Assembly: GCF_900141735.1 (NCBI RefSeq)
Contig: NZ_FQYO01000001.1
Location: forward strand, 761,479 to 825,478
DNA from: Wenxinia saemankumensis
GTDB taxonomy: Bacteria > Pseudomonadota > Alphaproteobacteria > Rhodobacterales > Rhodobacteraceae
DNA: 64,000 nucleotides
Direction of reading: 5' to 3'
A program made the position numbers and the translations under genes. Position 1 is the stretch's first letter, and each line of letters starts with the position of its first letter. The notes under the pieces were generated by a model that worked only from the letters and a program-made list of their open reading frames with translations, was not told the DNA's origin and did no database searches. Of the stretch, positions 53,763 through 62,510 are shown piece by piece.

Positions 53763-55313
53763 ATGGCCGGCTGGCGGCACATGACCGGGGCGAGGATCGC
53801 GCGCCGCGCGGCGACGGCCGGCGCGATTGCGCTGCTGGGTGGCGCGCTGGCCGCCGATGGGCCGGACGGGGCGCGCATCCTGCCGCGGACGGAGGCGGAG
53901 GCCGCGCGCGTAGCGGCGATCACCGCCCTGCCGACCGACTTCGCCGCGCCCTGGGCCTTCGAGGCGAACCAGGGCGGCGCGGGGACGGTGCGGCGGCGGG
54001 ACGACCGCGAGGCGTTCAGCCTGCCGCAGGGCAATCTCGACTTCGCGCAGCGCGCCGATTTCGCGGTCGGCAACGGCCTGTTCGAGCGGCTCTGGGTCAC
54101 GGCACCCGCCTCGACCATCGCCTCGGACGGGCTCGGACCGCTCTACAACGTCCGGTCCTGCCAGGATTGCCACATCAAGGACGGGCGCGGCCACGCGCCG
54201 GTCGGGCCACAGGACGATGCCGGCAGCCTCGTCGTCCGTCTGGGCCAGCCGCTGGACGTGGACGCCGCGCGCGGCGAGATCGAGGCCTATCTCGGCGCTG
54301 CGCCCGATCCGGTCTACGGTCACCAGTTCTCCGATGCCTCCGTTCCCGGCATCGCCGCCGAGGGCCACGTCCGCGTCGAGTGGGAAGAGGCGGAGAGCGT
54401 GGCGCTGGCCGGCGGCGGGACCGCGTCTCTCCGCCGCCCGGTCTGGTCGCTGGAGGACCTCGCCTACGGGCCGCTCTCTCCGGATACCCGCATCTCCCCC
54501 CGCGTGGCCCCGCAGATGATCGGGCTCGGCCTCGTCGAGGCGATCCCGGAGGCCGACATCCTCGCCCTCGCCGATCCCGAGGATGCGGATGGCGACGGGA
54601 TCAGCGGCCGGCCCAACATCGTCTGGTCGCCGGAACACGATGCGCCGATGCTCGGCCGGTTCGGGGTGCGCGCGACGACGCCGACGCTCCGCCAGCAGGC
54701 GGCCGACGCCTTCCACGCCGATATCGGGCTCGCCTCTCCCCTGCGGCCGGACCCCTGGGGCGACTGCACCGAGGCGCAGACGGCGTGCCGGGCCGCCCCC
54801 CACGGCGCCGATCCCGCGCAGGGCGGGTTTGAGGTGTCGGGCGAGAGCCTCGACCTCGTCACCTTCTACACCCGCAACCTAGCCGTGCCCGCCCGGGCGT
54901 CGGTGGACGATTCCGCGGTCCTGCGGGGACGGGAGCTCTTCTACGGGGCGGGCTGCCCCGCCTGTCACCGTCCGACCTTCGTGACCGACCGGATCGAGGG
55001 GGAGCCCGAACGGTCGTTCCAGCTGATCTGGCCCTATTCGGACTTCCTGCTGCACGACATGGGGCCCGGCCTCGCCGACGAATTACCCGCCGGGCAGGCC
55101 ACCGGCGCGGAATGGCGCACGCCGCCGCTCTGGGGCCTCGGCCTCGTCAGGCAGGTTTCGCCCGAGGCCGGGTTCCTGCATGATGGGCGGGCCCGAAGCC
55201 TCGAGGAGGCAATCCTCTGGCACGGGGGCGAGGGGCTGGCCGCGCGCGGGGCCTTCGCCTCCATGGGCCCGCAGGACCGAGCCGCCCTTCTCGCCTTCCT
55301 GGAGTCGCTATGA
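53763..55313 (+). CDS. di-heme oxidoreductase/peroxidase-like c-type cytochrome
   Basis: About 516 aa. Signal-type N-terminus RIARRAATAGAIALLGGALA. Two heme-binding CxxCH motifs: CQDCHIKDGRG at about residue 133 and CPACHRPTF at about 398. Also RFGVRATTPTLRQQAADAFHADIGL, ...WRTPPLWGLG and AGFLHDGRARSLEEAILWHGGEG, all of the DHOR (DUF1111-like) family. The start follows AAGGTGAGG; an upstream Met at 53691 overlaps the imelysin stop. Electron transfer partner of the imelysin proteins is the usual assumption. Confidence 0.84.
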   Translation: MAGWRHMTGARIARRAATAGAIALLGGALAADGPDGARILPRTEAEAARVAAITALPTDFAAPWAFEANQGGAGTVRRRDDREAFSLPQGNLDFAQRADFAVGNGLFERLWVTAPASTIASDGLGPLYNVRSCQDCHIKDGRGHAPVGPQDDAGSLVVRLGQPLDVDAARGEIEAYLGAAPDPVYGHQFSDASVPGIAAEGHVRVEWEEAESVALAGGGTASLRRPVWSLEDLAYGPLSPDTRISPRVAPQMIGLGLVEAIPEADILALADPEDADGDGISGRPNIVWSPEHDAPMLGRFGVRATTPTLRQQAADAFHADIGLASPLRPDPWGDCTEAQTACRAAPHGADPAQGGFEVSGESLDLVTFYTRNLAVPARASVDDSAVLRGRELFYGAGCPACHRPTFVTDRIEGEPERSFQLIWPYSDFLLHDMGPGLADELPAGQATGAEWRTPPLWGLGLVRQVSPEAGFLHDGRARSLEEAILWHGGEGLAARGAFASMGPQDRAALLAFLESL

Positions 55314-56248
55314 TCCGTATTCTCGCCCTCTGCCTCGTCGCGACACCGGCACTGGCGGATGTCGACGCCGTGCTGGACGGGCATGTCCTGCCCCGCGTCG
55401 CGGCCTTCGCCAACGCCAGCGCGACCCTCGCGAACGCGCCCTGCGAAGCCGGGCCTTTGGAAGAGGCCTTCGCCGATGCCGCAATTGCCTGGGCAGGGAT
55501 GTCGCACCTGACCCTCGGCCCGGTGGAGGAGGCGGACCGCGGGCTCTCGATCCTGTTTTGGCCGGACGATCGCGACGCGACCGGGCGAGGCCTGCGCCTG
55601 CTGATCGCGCAGGGCGAGACGGCATGGACGCCCGACGCGCTGACCCGCGCTTCCGCCGCGGCGCGCGGTCTCGGCGCGCTGGAGCGGCTCATCGTCGAGG
55701 GCGGCGAGCCCTGCCTCCTGACCGGGGCCCTCGCGGACGACCTCGCCGCGCAGGCCGCGGCGCTGAACGCAGGCTGGGACGCGTTCGCCCCGCTGCTGCG
55801 CGACCCGGGAGGCGCGAACAACCTGCGCTTCCTGACCGAGCGCGAGGCCCAGAGCGCGCTCTATTCCGTGCTCACCCAGGGGATCGAGGCGCTGAAGGAC
55901 CGCCGCCTCGGCGAACCGATGGGCACCTTCGACGCGCCCCACCCCTTGCGGGCGGAGCTGCGCCGATCCGGCCTGTCGCAGGCGATGGCCCTCGCCTCTG
56001 CCGGGGCCCTGGCCGAGCTCGCCGCCGCTCTGACGGACGCGCCGGACACGGTCGATGCGCTGCGCGACGCCGAGGCGCGGCTGCGGGCGCTGGACGATCC
56101 GTCCTTTGCCGGTGTCGAGGATCCGGGGCGCCGGGTCGCCCTCGAGGCGGTGCAGGCCGATCTCCTGCGCGCGCAGACCGCCGCCGCGCGCGAGATCGCG
56201 GGCGGGCTCGGTCTCACGACCGGATTCAACGCATTGGACGGGGATTGA
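55310..56248 (+). CDS. imelysin family periplasmic protein (second, diverged)
   Basis: 312 aa, signal peptide ILALCLVATPALA. It follows the imelysin pattern (HVLPRVAAFANASATLANAPCEAGPLEEAFADAAIAWAGMSHLTLGPVEEADRGLSILFWPDDRDATGRGLRLLI), with cysteines in ANAPC and GGEPCLL. No clear GxHxxE motif was seen, unlike the first imelysin gene. Overlaps the upstream gene by 4 bases and the next by one (TGATG), so it is tightly coupled. Confidence 0.78.
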   Translation: MIRILALCLVATPALADVDAVLDGHVLPRVAAFANASATLANAPCEAGPLEEAFADAAIAWAGMSHLTLGPVEEADRGLSILFWPDDRDATGRGLRLLIAQGETAWTPDALTRASAAARGLGALERLIVEGGEPCLLTGALADDLAAQAAALNAGWDAFAPLLRDPGGANNLRFLTEREAQSALYSVLTQGIEALKDRRLGEPMGTFDAPHPLRAELRRSGLSQAMALASAGALAELAAALTDAPDTVDALRDAEARLRALDDPSFAGVEDPGRRVALEAVQADLLRAQTAAAREIAGGLGLTTGFNALDGD

Positions 56249-57315
56249 TGCCCACACGCAGGCACGTTCTCGGCGGTCTTGCCGCCGCGCCTCTCCTCTC
56301 CCGCGCCGCGTGGGCGGAGGTCGGGGCGCCCACGCATGTCGCCGCCGCCCGCCGGGGCAATGGCAGCTACGCGCTCTTCGGGATGACCGGGGTGGGCGAT
56401 GTCGCCTTCGAGGTGCCCCTGCCGGACCGCGGCCATGCCGCCGCCGCCCATCCCGTCCGGGCCGAGGCGGTGGCCTTCGCCCGGCGGCCGGGAACCTTCG
56501 CGCTCGTCATCGATTGCGCGGACGGTCGGGTGCTGCGCCGGCTCGACAGCCCCCCGGGGCGGCACTTCTACGGCCACGGCGCCTACGACCGGTCGGGCGA
56601 TATGCTGCTGACGACCGAGAACGACTACGAAAGCGGCGAGGGCCGGATCGGGATCTGGGACGTCGGCGCCGGCTATCTCCGGATCGGCGAGGTGCCCTCG
56701 GGCGGGATCGGACCCCACGAGATCCTGCGCCTGCCCGGGACCGACCGCTTCGTCGTCGCCAATGGCGGCCTCAGGACCCATCCGGATAGCGACCGCGAGG
56801 TGCTGAACCCGGACACGATGCGGCCGAACCTCTCCTTCCTATCGGACGGCAGCACCGACCGCGTCGTCGAGCTGGAGCCCGCCCTTCGCCGCAACTCGAT
56901 CCGCCACCTCGCGGCGCGGCGGGACGGCACGGTCGCCGCAGCCCTGCAATGGCAGGGCGATCTGTCGGAGGTAGTGCCCCTGCTCGCGCTCATGCCGTCC
57001 GAGGGGCCCGTCCGGCTGCTCGCCGATGCGGACCCGGGTCAGGCCGAGTTGCAGGGCTATGCCGGCTCGGTCGCCTTCGACGGCGCGGGCGGCAGGGTGG
57101 CGATCACCTCGCCCCGCGGCGGACTCGCGCAGATATGGGAGGTGGCCAGCCCGGGAGAGCCGCAGATCCTGCGCCGCCCCGACATCTGCGGGGTGGCGCG
57201 CGCGGCGGAGGGCTTCGTCTTCAGCGACGGAGGGGGCGGCTGGCTTACCGCCCCCGCCCCGCAGGTCCACCCCGTCGCCTGGGACAACCACATCGTGTCG
57301 CTGCTGGCAGGCTGA
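56248..57315 (+). CDS. DUF1513 domain-containing periplasmic protein
   Basis: 355 aa. Twin-arginine-like signal (MPTRRHVLGGLAAAPLLSRAAWA). WD40-like propeller: GDVAFEVPLPDRGHAAAAHPVRAEAVAFARRPGTFALVIDCADGRVLRRLDSPPGRHFYGHGAYDRSGDMLLTTENDYESGEGRIGIWDVGAGYLRIGEVPSGGIGPHEI. DUF1513 proteins close imelysin/peroxidase operons in many proteobacteria; the biochemical role is unknown, but iron handling is presumed. Confidence 0.82.
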   Translation: MPTRRHVLGGLAAAPLLSRAAWAEVGAPTHVAAARRGNGSYALFGMTGVGDVAFEVPLPDRGHAAAAHPVRAEAVAFARRPGTFALVIDCADGRVLRRLDSPPGRHFYGHGAYDRSGDMLLTTENDYESGEGRIGIWDVGAGYLRIGEVPSGGIGPHEILRLPGTDRFVVANGGLRTHPDSDREVLNPDTMRPNLSFLSDGSTDRVVELEPALRRNSIRHLAARRDGTVAAALQWQGDLSEVVPLLALMPSEGPVRLLADADPGQAELQGYAGSVAFDGAGGRVAITSPRGGLAQIWEVASPGEPQILRRPDICGVARAAEGFVFSDGGGGWLTAPAPQVHPVAWDNHIVSLLAG

Positions 57316-57857
57316 GGGGATGCCGGGGGGATCGCCACGTGTCTAATGAGAGGCGCTAGATATATGAGAAGCCTATCACCTCATAGGGCAGACGTTCCCG
57401 GCCCTATCTGGACATTCGATCCGCTTGGGCGATGTGGACGCGACCGGCCCGCATCCGACGTTCGAGGAGGGTCAGCCAGCCGGTCGCTCTCGGCCCATAG
57501 CCGCCGTTTCACCCGTCTAGGCCTGACGGGCGCTTTTGCCCCTGAGCCGACCATCATTAACCGTTCCGACGCCGCGGCGCGATGGCCGGGATCACGTTGT
57601 TCCTGGTCTGAACCCTGCGGGAGCCGGCTAAAGCTTGGAGGGGCGCGCGGATCATCTGGAGCGGAATGTGTCGTCGCCCATATCTGCATATGGCGATAGG
57701 TCCGATTCGGTCGGTGCGCGTCGCGTTGGACCACAAGGTAGGTCACCACGATCACTGAAACCCCTCTGTGGGGCGGCCGGCGGGCATGTCTGTATCTGAA
57801 AGCGCGGCATTCTCGGCGGCACATCAACCCGCCTCCAATCTGCCGGCACCCCACCTT
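57316..57857. other. intergenic stretch after the imelysin operon
   Basis: About 540 bases without a supported gene, between two operons that converge here. Short frames are shadows. No T-run terminator was made out. Confidence 0.5.
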
Positions 57858-58766
57858 TCAGCGAACGGAAGGCGGCAAATCGGACAGGACGCCGCCATCC
57901 TCGACCGGCGCCACGGTGACCTCGACCGACAGACCGACCAGGTCCTTCGGTCCGCCGCCATGACTCCCGCTGATCGGGGAGACCTGCTCGATCCGCCGTG
58001 CGACCGCCACCGGGATGAGATTCGCCGAGCCCACGGCCCGGTTCGTCGGATCGAAGGGGATCCAGCCCGCCCCCGGGACGAAGATCTCGACCCAGGCGTG
58101 GGTCGATCCGGCGCCCATGGCACCGATCAGGGCGTCGTCCGGATCGTAGAGATACCCCGAAACGACGCGCGCGCCGAACCCCAGGGTGCGGACGGCTTCG
58201 GCCAGCAGGACCGCGAGGTCGCGGCAGGTGCCCCGCCCCAGATCCAGTGTCTGCTCGGGAGACTGCGTTCCTTCCGTCTCCCGCGCCTCGTAGAGAGCCG
58301 CGGCGCTCACGCCGTTGGCAATGTCCTTGAGAAGGGACAAAGTGTCCGTCGGCTCGCCCAACACGAAGCCCCGGGTCCAGCGCGAAAGCCGGTCGCCCGC
58401 ATCCCTCGACCGGGGCCGGGCAAGCGCCCCGAGATCGACGCGGTCATCGGGCTGGTAGTCGAAAGGCCAGGACACCGCGCCGGCCGCAATGGGAAAGATC
58501 GGCCAGGCGGGCGCCGAAAGATCGACGATCGCCCGCGACCGGATCGCGAGCCGCGGGGCGGTCCCGATGAACTGCGCCTCTGCGACAGCATTCCCGGCGA
58601 CATCCTGCGACCAGGTGATCGTGCCGGTCGGGCTGGTCGCGAGTTCGAACTCGACCAATCGGAGATCGCGGGTCTCACGCGGCCGCAGCATCAACCGATG
58701 CGGCCCCAGCGCCACGGGAACGCGATACACGTAGACCGTCGAATGATCGATGACGAGCTTCGGCAT
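57858..58766 (-). CDS. transglutaminase-like protein (first)
   Basis: 302 aa. N-terminal bacterial transglutaminase beta domain (LVIDHSTVYVYRVPVALGPHRLMLRPRETRDLRLVEFELATSPTGTITWSQDVAGNAV), then the core: Cys about 181 in DLGRGTCRDLAVLLAEAVRTLGFGARVVSGYL, His about 223 in GAGSTHAWVEIFVPGAGWIPFDPTN and the following Asp. All three catalytic residues are present, so protease or amide-transfer activity is plausible. Cytoplasmic (no signal peptide). Confidence 0.84.
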   Translation of the reverse strand: MPKLVIDHSTVYVYRVPVALGPHRLMLRPRETRDLRLVEFELATSPTGTITWSQDVAGNAVAEAQFIGTAPRLAIRSRAIVDLSAPAWPIFPIAAGAVSWPFDYQPDDRVDLGALARPRSRDAGDRLSRWTRGFVLGEPTDTLSLLKDIANGVSAAALYEARETEGTQSPEQTLDLGRGTCRDLAVLLAEAVRTLGFGARVVSGYLYDPDDALIGAMGAGSTHAWVEIFVPGAGWIPFDPTNRAVGSANLIPVAVARRIEQVSPISGSHGGGPKDLVGLSVEVTVAPVEDGGVLSDLPPSVR

Positions 58767-58769
58767 CCG

Positions 58770-59018
58770 CTACCGCCCCGACCAACCCGAGCCGGACACG
58801 GAGCTGCTCCAGCTTCTGCGACCCTTGCACCGCCGACAGATCCTCTCCGAGAATCCCTCGCTTAGGAACGGGGCACGGCAGCGAAGGCAGCTCCGTTGCG
58901 CCGGCACGTCGCCCTTCGCCCTGACCAGCGGGGTGCCCGTGCCGATGTCCCCCTCCCCGCCCTCGTCCGGCCCCGATCGTGGCACGGAATGATCCCCGTC
59001 CCGCGAAGAGCGGTTCAT
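58770..59018 (-). CDS. small zinc-ribbon-like protein
   Basis: 82 aa. Two CxxC knuckles about 15 residues apart: SCLRCRAPFLSEGFSERICRRCKG. The C-terminus is Ser/Trp-rich and the N-terminus acidic/Gly-rich. Similar short CxxC-(13-15)-CxxC proteins are common in Rhodobacterales, function unknown. Overlaps the gene upstream by 4 bases. Confidence 0.6.
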   Translation of the reverse strand: MNRSSRDGDHSVPRSGPDEGGEGDIGTGTPLVRAKGDVPAQRSCLRCRAPFLSEGFSERICRRCKGRRSWSSSVSGSGWSGR

Positions 59019-59338
59019 TCACCGATCCCCGGACGACCGACAAGCACAGACCCTGCCGGGCCCGGTCGAATATCGAGTGAGGGTGAACTCGGTTCGACAA
59101 AGCGCCCCGCGTCATTTGCAGCGGCCTTGCCGGCATACAGCCCCCTGATTTCGGTTTCTGTCGCGCGATCGGCGAACATCAGGAGCCGAACCATCGGATC
59201 GGAGAACATGTCGTCCAGGAAAGCGCCTTCGGTCCGGACAGGCCGGATTCTCGGACCAGCTTTCTCGGCGATATGGTAGGTCGTCGCTTCGTCGTGATCT
59301 ATAGCGGAGCATGGGGACATTCGGGCGTTTCCAGACAT
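59015..59338 (-). CDS. hypothetical protein
   Basis: 107 aa, not recognised. The central part looks conserved-like (VRTEGAFLDDMFSDPMVRLLMFADRATETEIRGLYAGK), an amphipathic helical stretch. It ends with a 4-base overlap onto the zinc-ribbon gene, which is the main support. The first 20 residues are uncertain and the true start may be internal. Confidence 0.5.
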   Translation of the reverse strand: MSGNARMSPCSAIDHDEATTYHIAEKAGPRIRPVRTEGAFLDDMFSDPMVRLLMFADRATETEIRGLYAGKAAANDAGRFVEPSSPSLDIRPGPAGSVLVGRPGIGE

Positions 59339-59380
59339 GAATGGGGGGGGATACGGGCTCGGGTTCGGGAATTCTGCTGT

Positions 59381-60196
59381 TCAGCGAACACCCCTCACCT
59401 CATCGGCCCAGACGCGGAACCCCGTCAGCGTATTCGGACCGAAGGACAGGGTCAGGGGGACATCCGCAGCGTCCCGCCCGCGTGCGACGAGAACCCTCCC
59501 CCGGCGGCGCGCATTGTTGCGCGGATCGAACGTCCACCACTGGTGGTCCAGAAAGACCTCCATCCACGCCGCGAAATCATTGTCGGGTGGGGGATCCGGC
59601 TGGCCGATTTCAGACAGATAACCCGTGCAATACCGTGCAGGGATGTTCATGCATCGGCAGAGCGCAATCGCGAGATGGGCGAAGTCGCGACAGACCCCTT
59701 TCCCTTGCGAGAGGGCCTGTGACGCCGTTCGCGTCGAGTCCGCGGAAAGATAGTCGAACGCAATCGCACCATGGACGAAATCGCAGATGGCCTGAACCCT
59801 GTTCCATCCCGGCTCCGCGCCTTCGAACCGCCGCCAAGCCTCGGCCGACAGCAGATCGGTGTCGCAATATCGACTTCCGAGAAGGAAGTTGAGCGTCTCG
59901 AAGGGAAGATTGGCTACGGGATGCTGACCGGCCCGTTCATCGACCGGATCCAGCGAGCCGCCGTCGCGGAATATGCCGTCGGTCGCCACGGTGAAGTTTC
60001 CCTCGGGTGCAACCATACGAGTGCACCAGTTGCCGAAAGCATCCCGGTAGCTCTCCAGCGGAACGCTGGGCGACGTGACAAGGTAATCGGCCCTTTCGAG
60101 ATCGCTGAACCGGGAAAAGTGGACATTGAGGATCGTGATCAGCGGAGTGGGCTGTTCAAAACGGTAGTCCAGCTTGCAGCCTATCCGTAGTCGCAT
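59381..60196 (-). CDS. transglutaminase-like protein (second), catalytic His replaced
   Basis: 271 aa. Typical N-terminal LRIGCKLDYRFEQPTPLITILNVHFSRFSDLERADYL and core GKGVCRDFAHLAIALCRCMNIPARYCTGYLSEIG (Cys about 169). Where most family members have FHAWFEV, this reads DFAAWMEVFLDHQWWTFDPRNN: Ala at about 209 replaces the catalytic His, while the Asp in FDPRNN is kept. It matches a subgroup of transglutaminase-like proteins that may be inactive or use another residue. Closely follows the neighbouring small genes but with a 42-base gap. Confidence 0.82.
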   Translation of the reverse strand: MRLRIGCKLDYRFEQPTPLITILNVHFSRFSDLERADYLVTSPSVPLESYRDAFGNWCTRMVAPEGNFTVATDGIFRDGGSLDPVDERAGQHPVANLPFETLNFLLGSRYCDTDLLSAEAWRRFEGAEPGWNRVQAICDFVHGAIAFDYLSADSTRTASQALSQGKGVCRDFAHLAIALCRCMNIPARYCTGYLSEIGQPDPPPDNDFAAWMEVFLDHQWWTFDPRNNARRRGRVLVARGRDAADVPLTLSFGPNTLTGFRVWADEVRGVR

Positions 60197-60721
60197 GTCA
60201 TCAATCTCTCCTGGGATTGCTTCAGCGATAGCGCAGTGAAGCGATCATTATCCGATTGCGGAAATCGTTACCCGTTTCGGGCCGGGCCCTCGACGTCGCG
60301 GTCGACCATGATCTCGCTTTTAAACCACCGGGAATCGCAGTCGGCCGATGCTTGGCGGGTCAGCCGTTTCTGGCATATCCGGACCCGGAAAAGCCGCATG
60401 CGCTCGCACCTGAATCGGGCATACCCGGTCCCCCATCGGATGACGGGTTTTTCGGAAATTTCGTCGGGGGGGAAATCTGTACTGTCAGTCACAAATGGAG
60501 CCCCGTTTCCGGCAAGCAAGCCGACCGCCGGAACATTCGACGTGGACCGAGAATAAATTCTCGAACTGCTTGTTATTCCGCGCGCCACCCCCACATCTGA
60601 CAGGCGAGACTTTTCCGCTTCGGGCTCTGCCTCCGTTCAATCGGCTCTCAGGCGTTCGACCCAGTCTGATTTTGCCACGCTGCCGCATCCTGCGGGCAGC
60701 ATCGAACAGGAGTGCACGGAC
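60197..60721. other. intergenic stretch including the cspA leader
   Basis: 525 bases between divergently placed genes. No plausible protein frame. The last 100-150 bases probably form the 5' leader of cspA, which in many bacteria is long and temperature-responsive; no specific structure was resolved by eye. Confidence 0.5.
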
Positions 60722-60928
60722 ATGGCCAATGGCACCGTGAAATGGTTCAACACATCCAAGGGCTTCGGCTTCATTGCGCCGGAGACTGGCGGCAAGGACG
60801 TCTTCGTCCATATCAGCGCGGTCGAACGGTCCGGTCTGAGCAATCTGCCCGACGACCAGAAGGTGACCTACGATCTCGAGCGCGGGAACGACGGACGCGA
60901 AGCGGCGGTGAACCTTGAGCTGGCTTGA
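60722..60928 (+). CDS. cold-shock protein CspA family
   Basis: 68 aa. MANGTVKWFNTSKGFGFIAPETGGKDVFVHISAVERSGLSNLPDDQKVTYDLERGNDGREAAVNLELA has RNP1 (KGFGFI) and RNP2 (VFVHI) motifs of a single-stranded nucleic-acid-binding CSD. RNA chaperone in the cytoplasm. Ribosome site AGGAG lies upstream. A perfect hairpin follows 7 bases after the stop. Confidence 0.95.
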   Translation: MANGTVKWFNTSKGFGFIAPETGGKDVFVHISAVERSGLSNLPDDQKVTYDLERGNDGREAAVNLELA

Positions 60929-60935
60929 GGCCAGC

Positions 60936-60957
60936 GACGGCGCCAAGCGGCGCCGTC
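60936..60957 (+). terminator. hairpin behind cspA
   Basis: GACGGCGCC, loop AAGC, GGCGCCGTC: a perfect nine-pair stem with a four-base loop starting seven bases after the cspA stop. No T-run follows, so it may stop transcription partially or stabilise the cspA message. Confidence 0.7.
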
Positions 60958-60995
60958 ACTCGGACCGGTCGGCGTCCGCCGCCTTTCGGTCCGAG

Positions 60996-61346
60996 GTGGA
61001 TCGCCGCGCGCATCATGCCGCGGCCGGCACGCCCCATTCGCCCCGGCGGGTCACGTCCCTCTCGATCGACGAAGTTGTCGCCCGCATCATCTCGCCAGCG
61101 GAGGCCCCCTTGCTGACCAAGGACACGTTGTTCAAGCCGTCCCCACAGGAATCCCGGGCCGGCGAAACCGATCGGATTGCCCGCGGTCTGATCGAGGATG
61201 AAACGAACCTGCGGCTGGCCAAGCAGCACCGGTTGCGGGCGGCCAGGCTGGAGCAGGAGGCCGCCATCGCGGCGACCGTTCAAGACGACCCGCCGGGCAA
61301 GGCTGCCCGGCGCAAGAGGACCAAGCCACGCACCCCGCATTCGTGA
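60996..61346 (+). CDS. small basic hypothetical protein between cspA and the desaturase
   Basis: About 116 aa from the GTG chosen; a TTG at 60915 would extend it across the cspA hairpin and is less likely. The middle is helical and looks conserved (SLSIDEVVARIISPAEAPLLTKDTLF; ETDRIARGLIEDETNLRLAKQHRLRAARLEQEAA), with a Lys/Arg-rich tail. Small proteins of this style are often found beside cspA in alphaproteobacteria; function unknown. Its stop overlaps the desaturase start (GTGA). Confidence 0.55.
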   Translation: MDRRAHHAAAGTPHSPRRVTSLSIDEVVARIISPAEAPLLTKDTLFKPSPQESRAGETDRIARGLIEDETNLRLAKQHRLRAARLEQEAAIAATVQDDPPGKAARRKRTKPRTPHS

Positions 61347-62374
61347 GTGCCGCGCAGGAGGCCGGGCCGGATCCCGTCGACGAATGGGACGGGGTCCGCT
61401 GGGCCCGCATCCTTGCACGCTACCGCGACCCCTCCCCCCTGCGCAGCGCGTTAGAGGTCGGGCTCACCGTGATCCCGTTCCTCGGTCTCTGGGCACTGGC
61501 CTGGATGAGCCTGTCGGTCAGCATCTGGCTCGCGCTGGCCTTGTCGGTGCCGATCGCGGGTTTTCTCGTGCGGCTGTTCGTCATCCAGCATGATTGCGGG
61601 CATGGCTCGCTCTTTCGCAATCGCGCCCTGTCGGACTGGATCGGTCGGCTTCTCGGGGTTCTGACCCTCACCCCCTATGACGTTTGGAAGCGCTCGCACG
61701 CCGTCCACCACGCGTCGGCCGGCAATCTGGACCGGAGGGGCATCGGCGACGTGATGACCCTCACAGTGGCGGAATACAGGGCGATGTCACCCTCGGGGCG
61801 GTGGCGGTATCGGCTCTACCGGAATCCCTTCGTCATGTTCGGCGTCGGACCCGCCTGGCTCTTCCTCGTGCAGAACCGGCTTCCGGCAGACCCGATGAAG
61901 GCGGCACGACCGGTCTGGATCAGCGCCCTCGGAACCAATCTTGCGCTGATCATCCTGCTCGGAGGTCTCCTTGCGACTGGCGGTCTGGCCCCGATTCTCG
62001 CGATCTGGCTACCCTCGACATTGCTGGCCGCGTCGATCGGCGTCTGGCTGTTCTATGTGCAACATCAGTTCGAGGAGACGAGCTGGGAAAGTGAGGCCGA
62101 TTGGGGGCTCCACGATTCCGCCCTGCACGGAAGCTCCAACTACATCCTTCCGCCGATCCTCAGTTGGTTCTCAGGAAATATCGGGGCGCATCACGTCCAC
62201 CACCTCCAGAGCCGCGTCCCGTTCTACCGGCTGCCGGAGGTCCTGCGCGATCATGCCGTTCTGAAGGATGCGCAGCGCCTGACCCTCCGAGAGAGCCTTG
62301 CCTGCGTCCGGCTCAAGCTCTGGGACGGGGAGCGGCGGCGTCTGGTTTCCTTTTCGGAAAGTGAAATCAACTGA
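61343..62374 (+). CDS. fatty acid desaturase family membrane protein
   Basis: 343 aa, about four membrane segments. Three histidine boxes: HDCGHGS (from residue 83), HAVHH (119-123) and AHHVHHL (about 283). This is the delta-12/omega-type soluble-to-membrane desaturase pattern using a di-iron centre. The GTG start overlaps the preceding stop. A desaturase in translational coupling with a gene next to cspA suggests cold adaptation of membrane lipids. Confidence 0.88.
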   Translation: MSAAQEAGPDPVDEWDGVRWARILARYRDPSPLRSALEVGLTVIPFLGLWALAWMSLSVSIWLALALSVPIAGFLVRLFVIQHDCGHGSLFRNRALSDWIGRLLGVLTLTPYDVWKRSHAVHHASAGNLDRRGIGDVMTLTVAEYRAMSPSGRWRYRLYRNPFVMFGVGPAWLFLVQNRLPADPMKAARPVWISALGTNLALIILLGGLLATGGLAPILAIWLPSTLLAASIGVWLFYVQHQFEETSWESEADWGLHDSALHGSSNYILPPILSWFSGNIGAHHVHHLQSRVPFYRLPEVLRDHAVLKDAQRLTLRESLACVRLKLWDGERRRLVSFSESEIN

Positions 62375-62510
62375 CCCAGCGGAATTGGGATGACGTCCGG
62401 TATTGCTGCAGTGCAGCATTACCCCCATCTCATGAGTGGGCAGCCGCGGCAGGGGCGCCTGCAAGGGCGGACGCCTGGCGTTCCGCACGCAGCCGGAAGG
62501 GCGAGACGGC

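Noticed and set aside
60256..60600. Plus-strand frame before cspA
   Set aside because: No recognisable sequence, frame competes with others on both strands, and the position fits a cspA leader.
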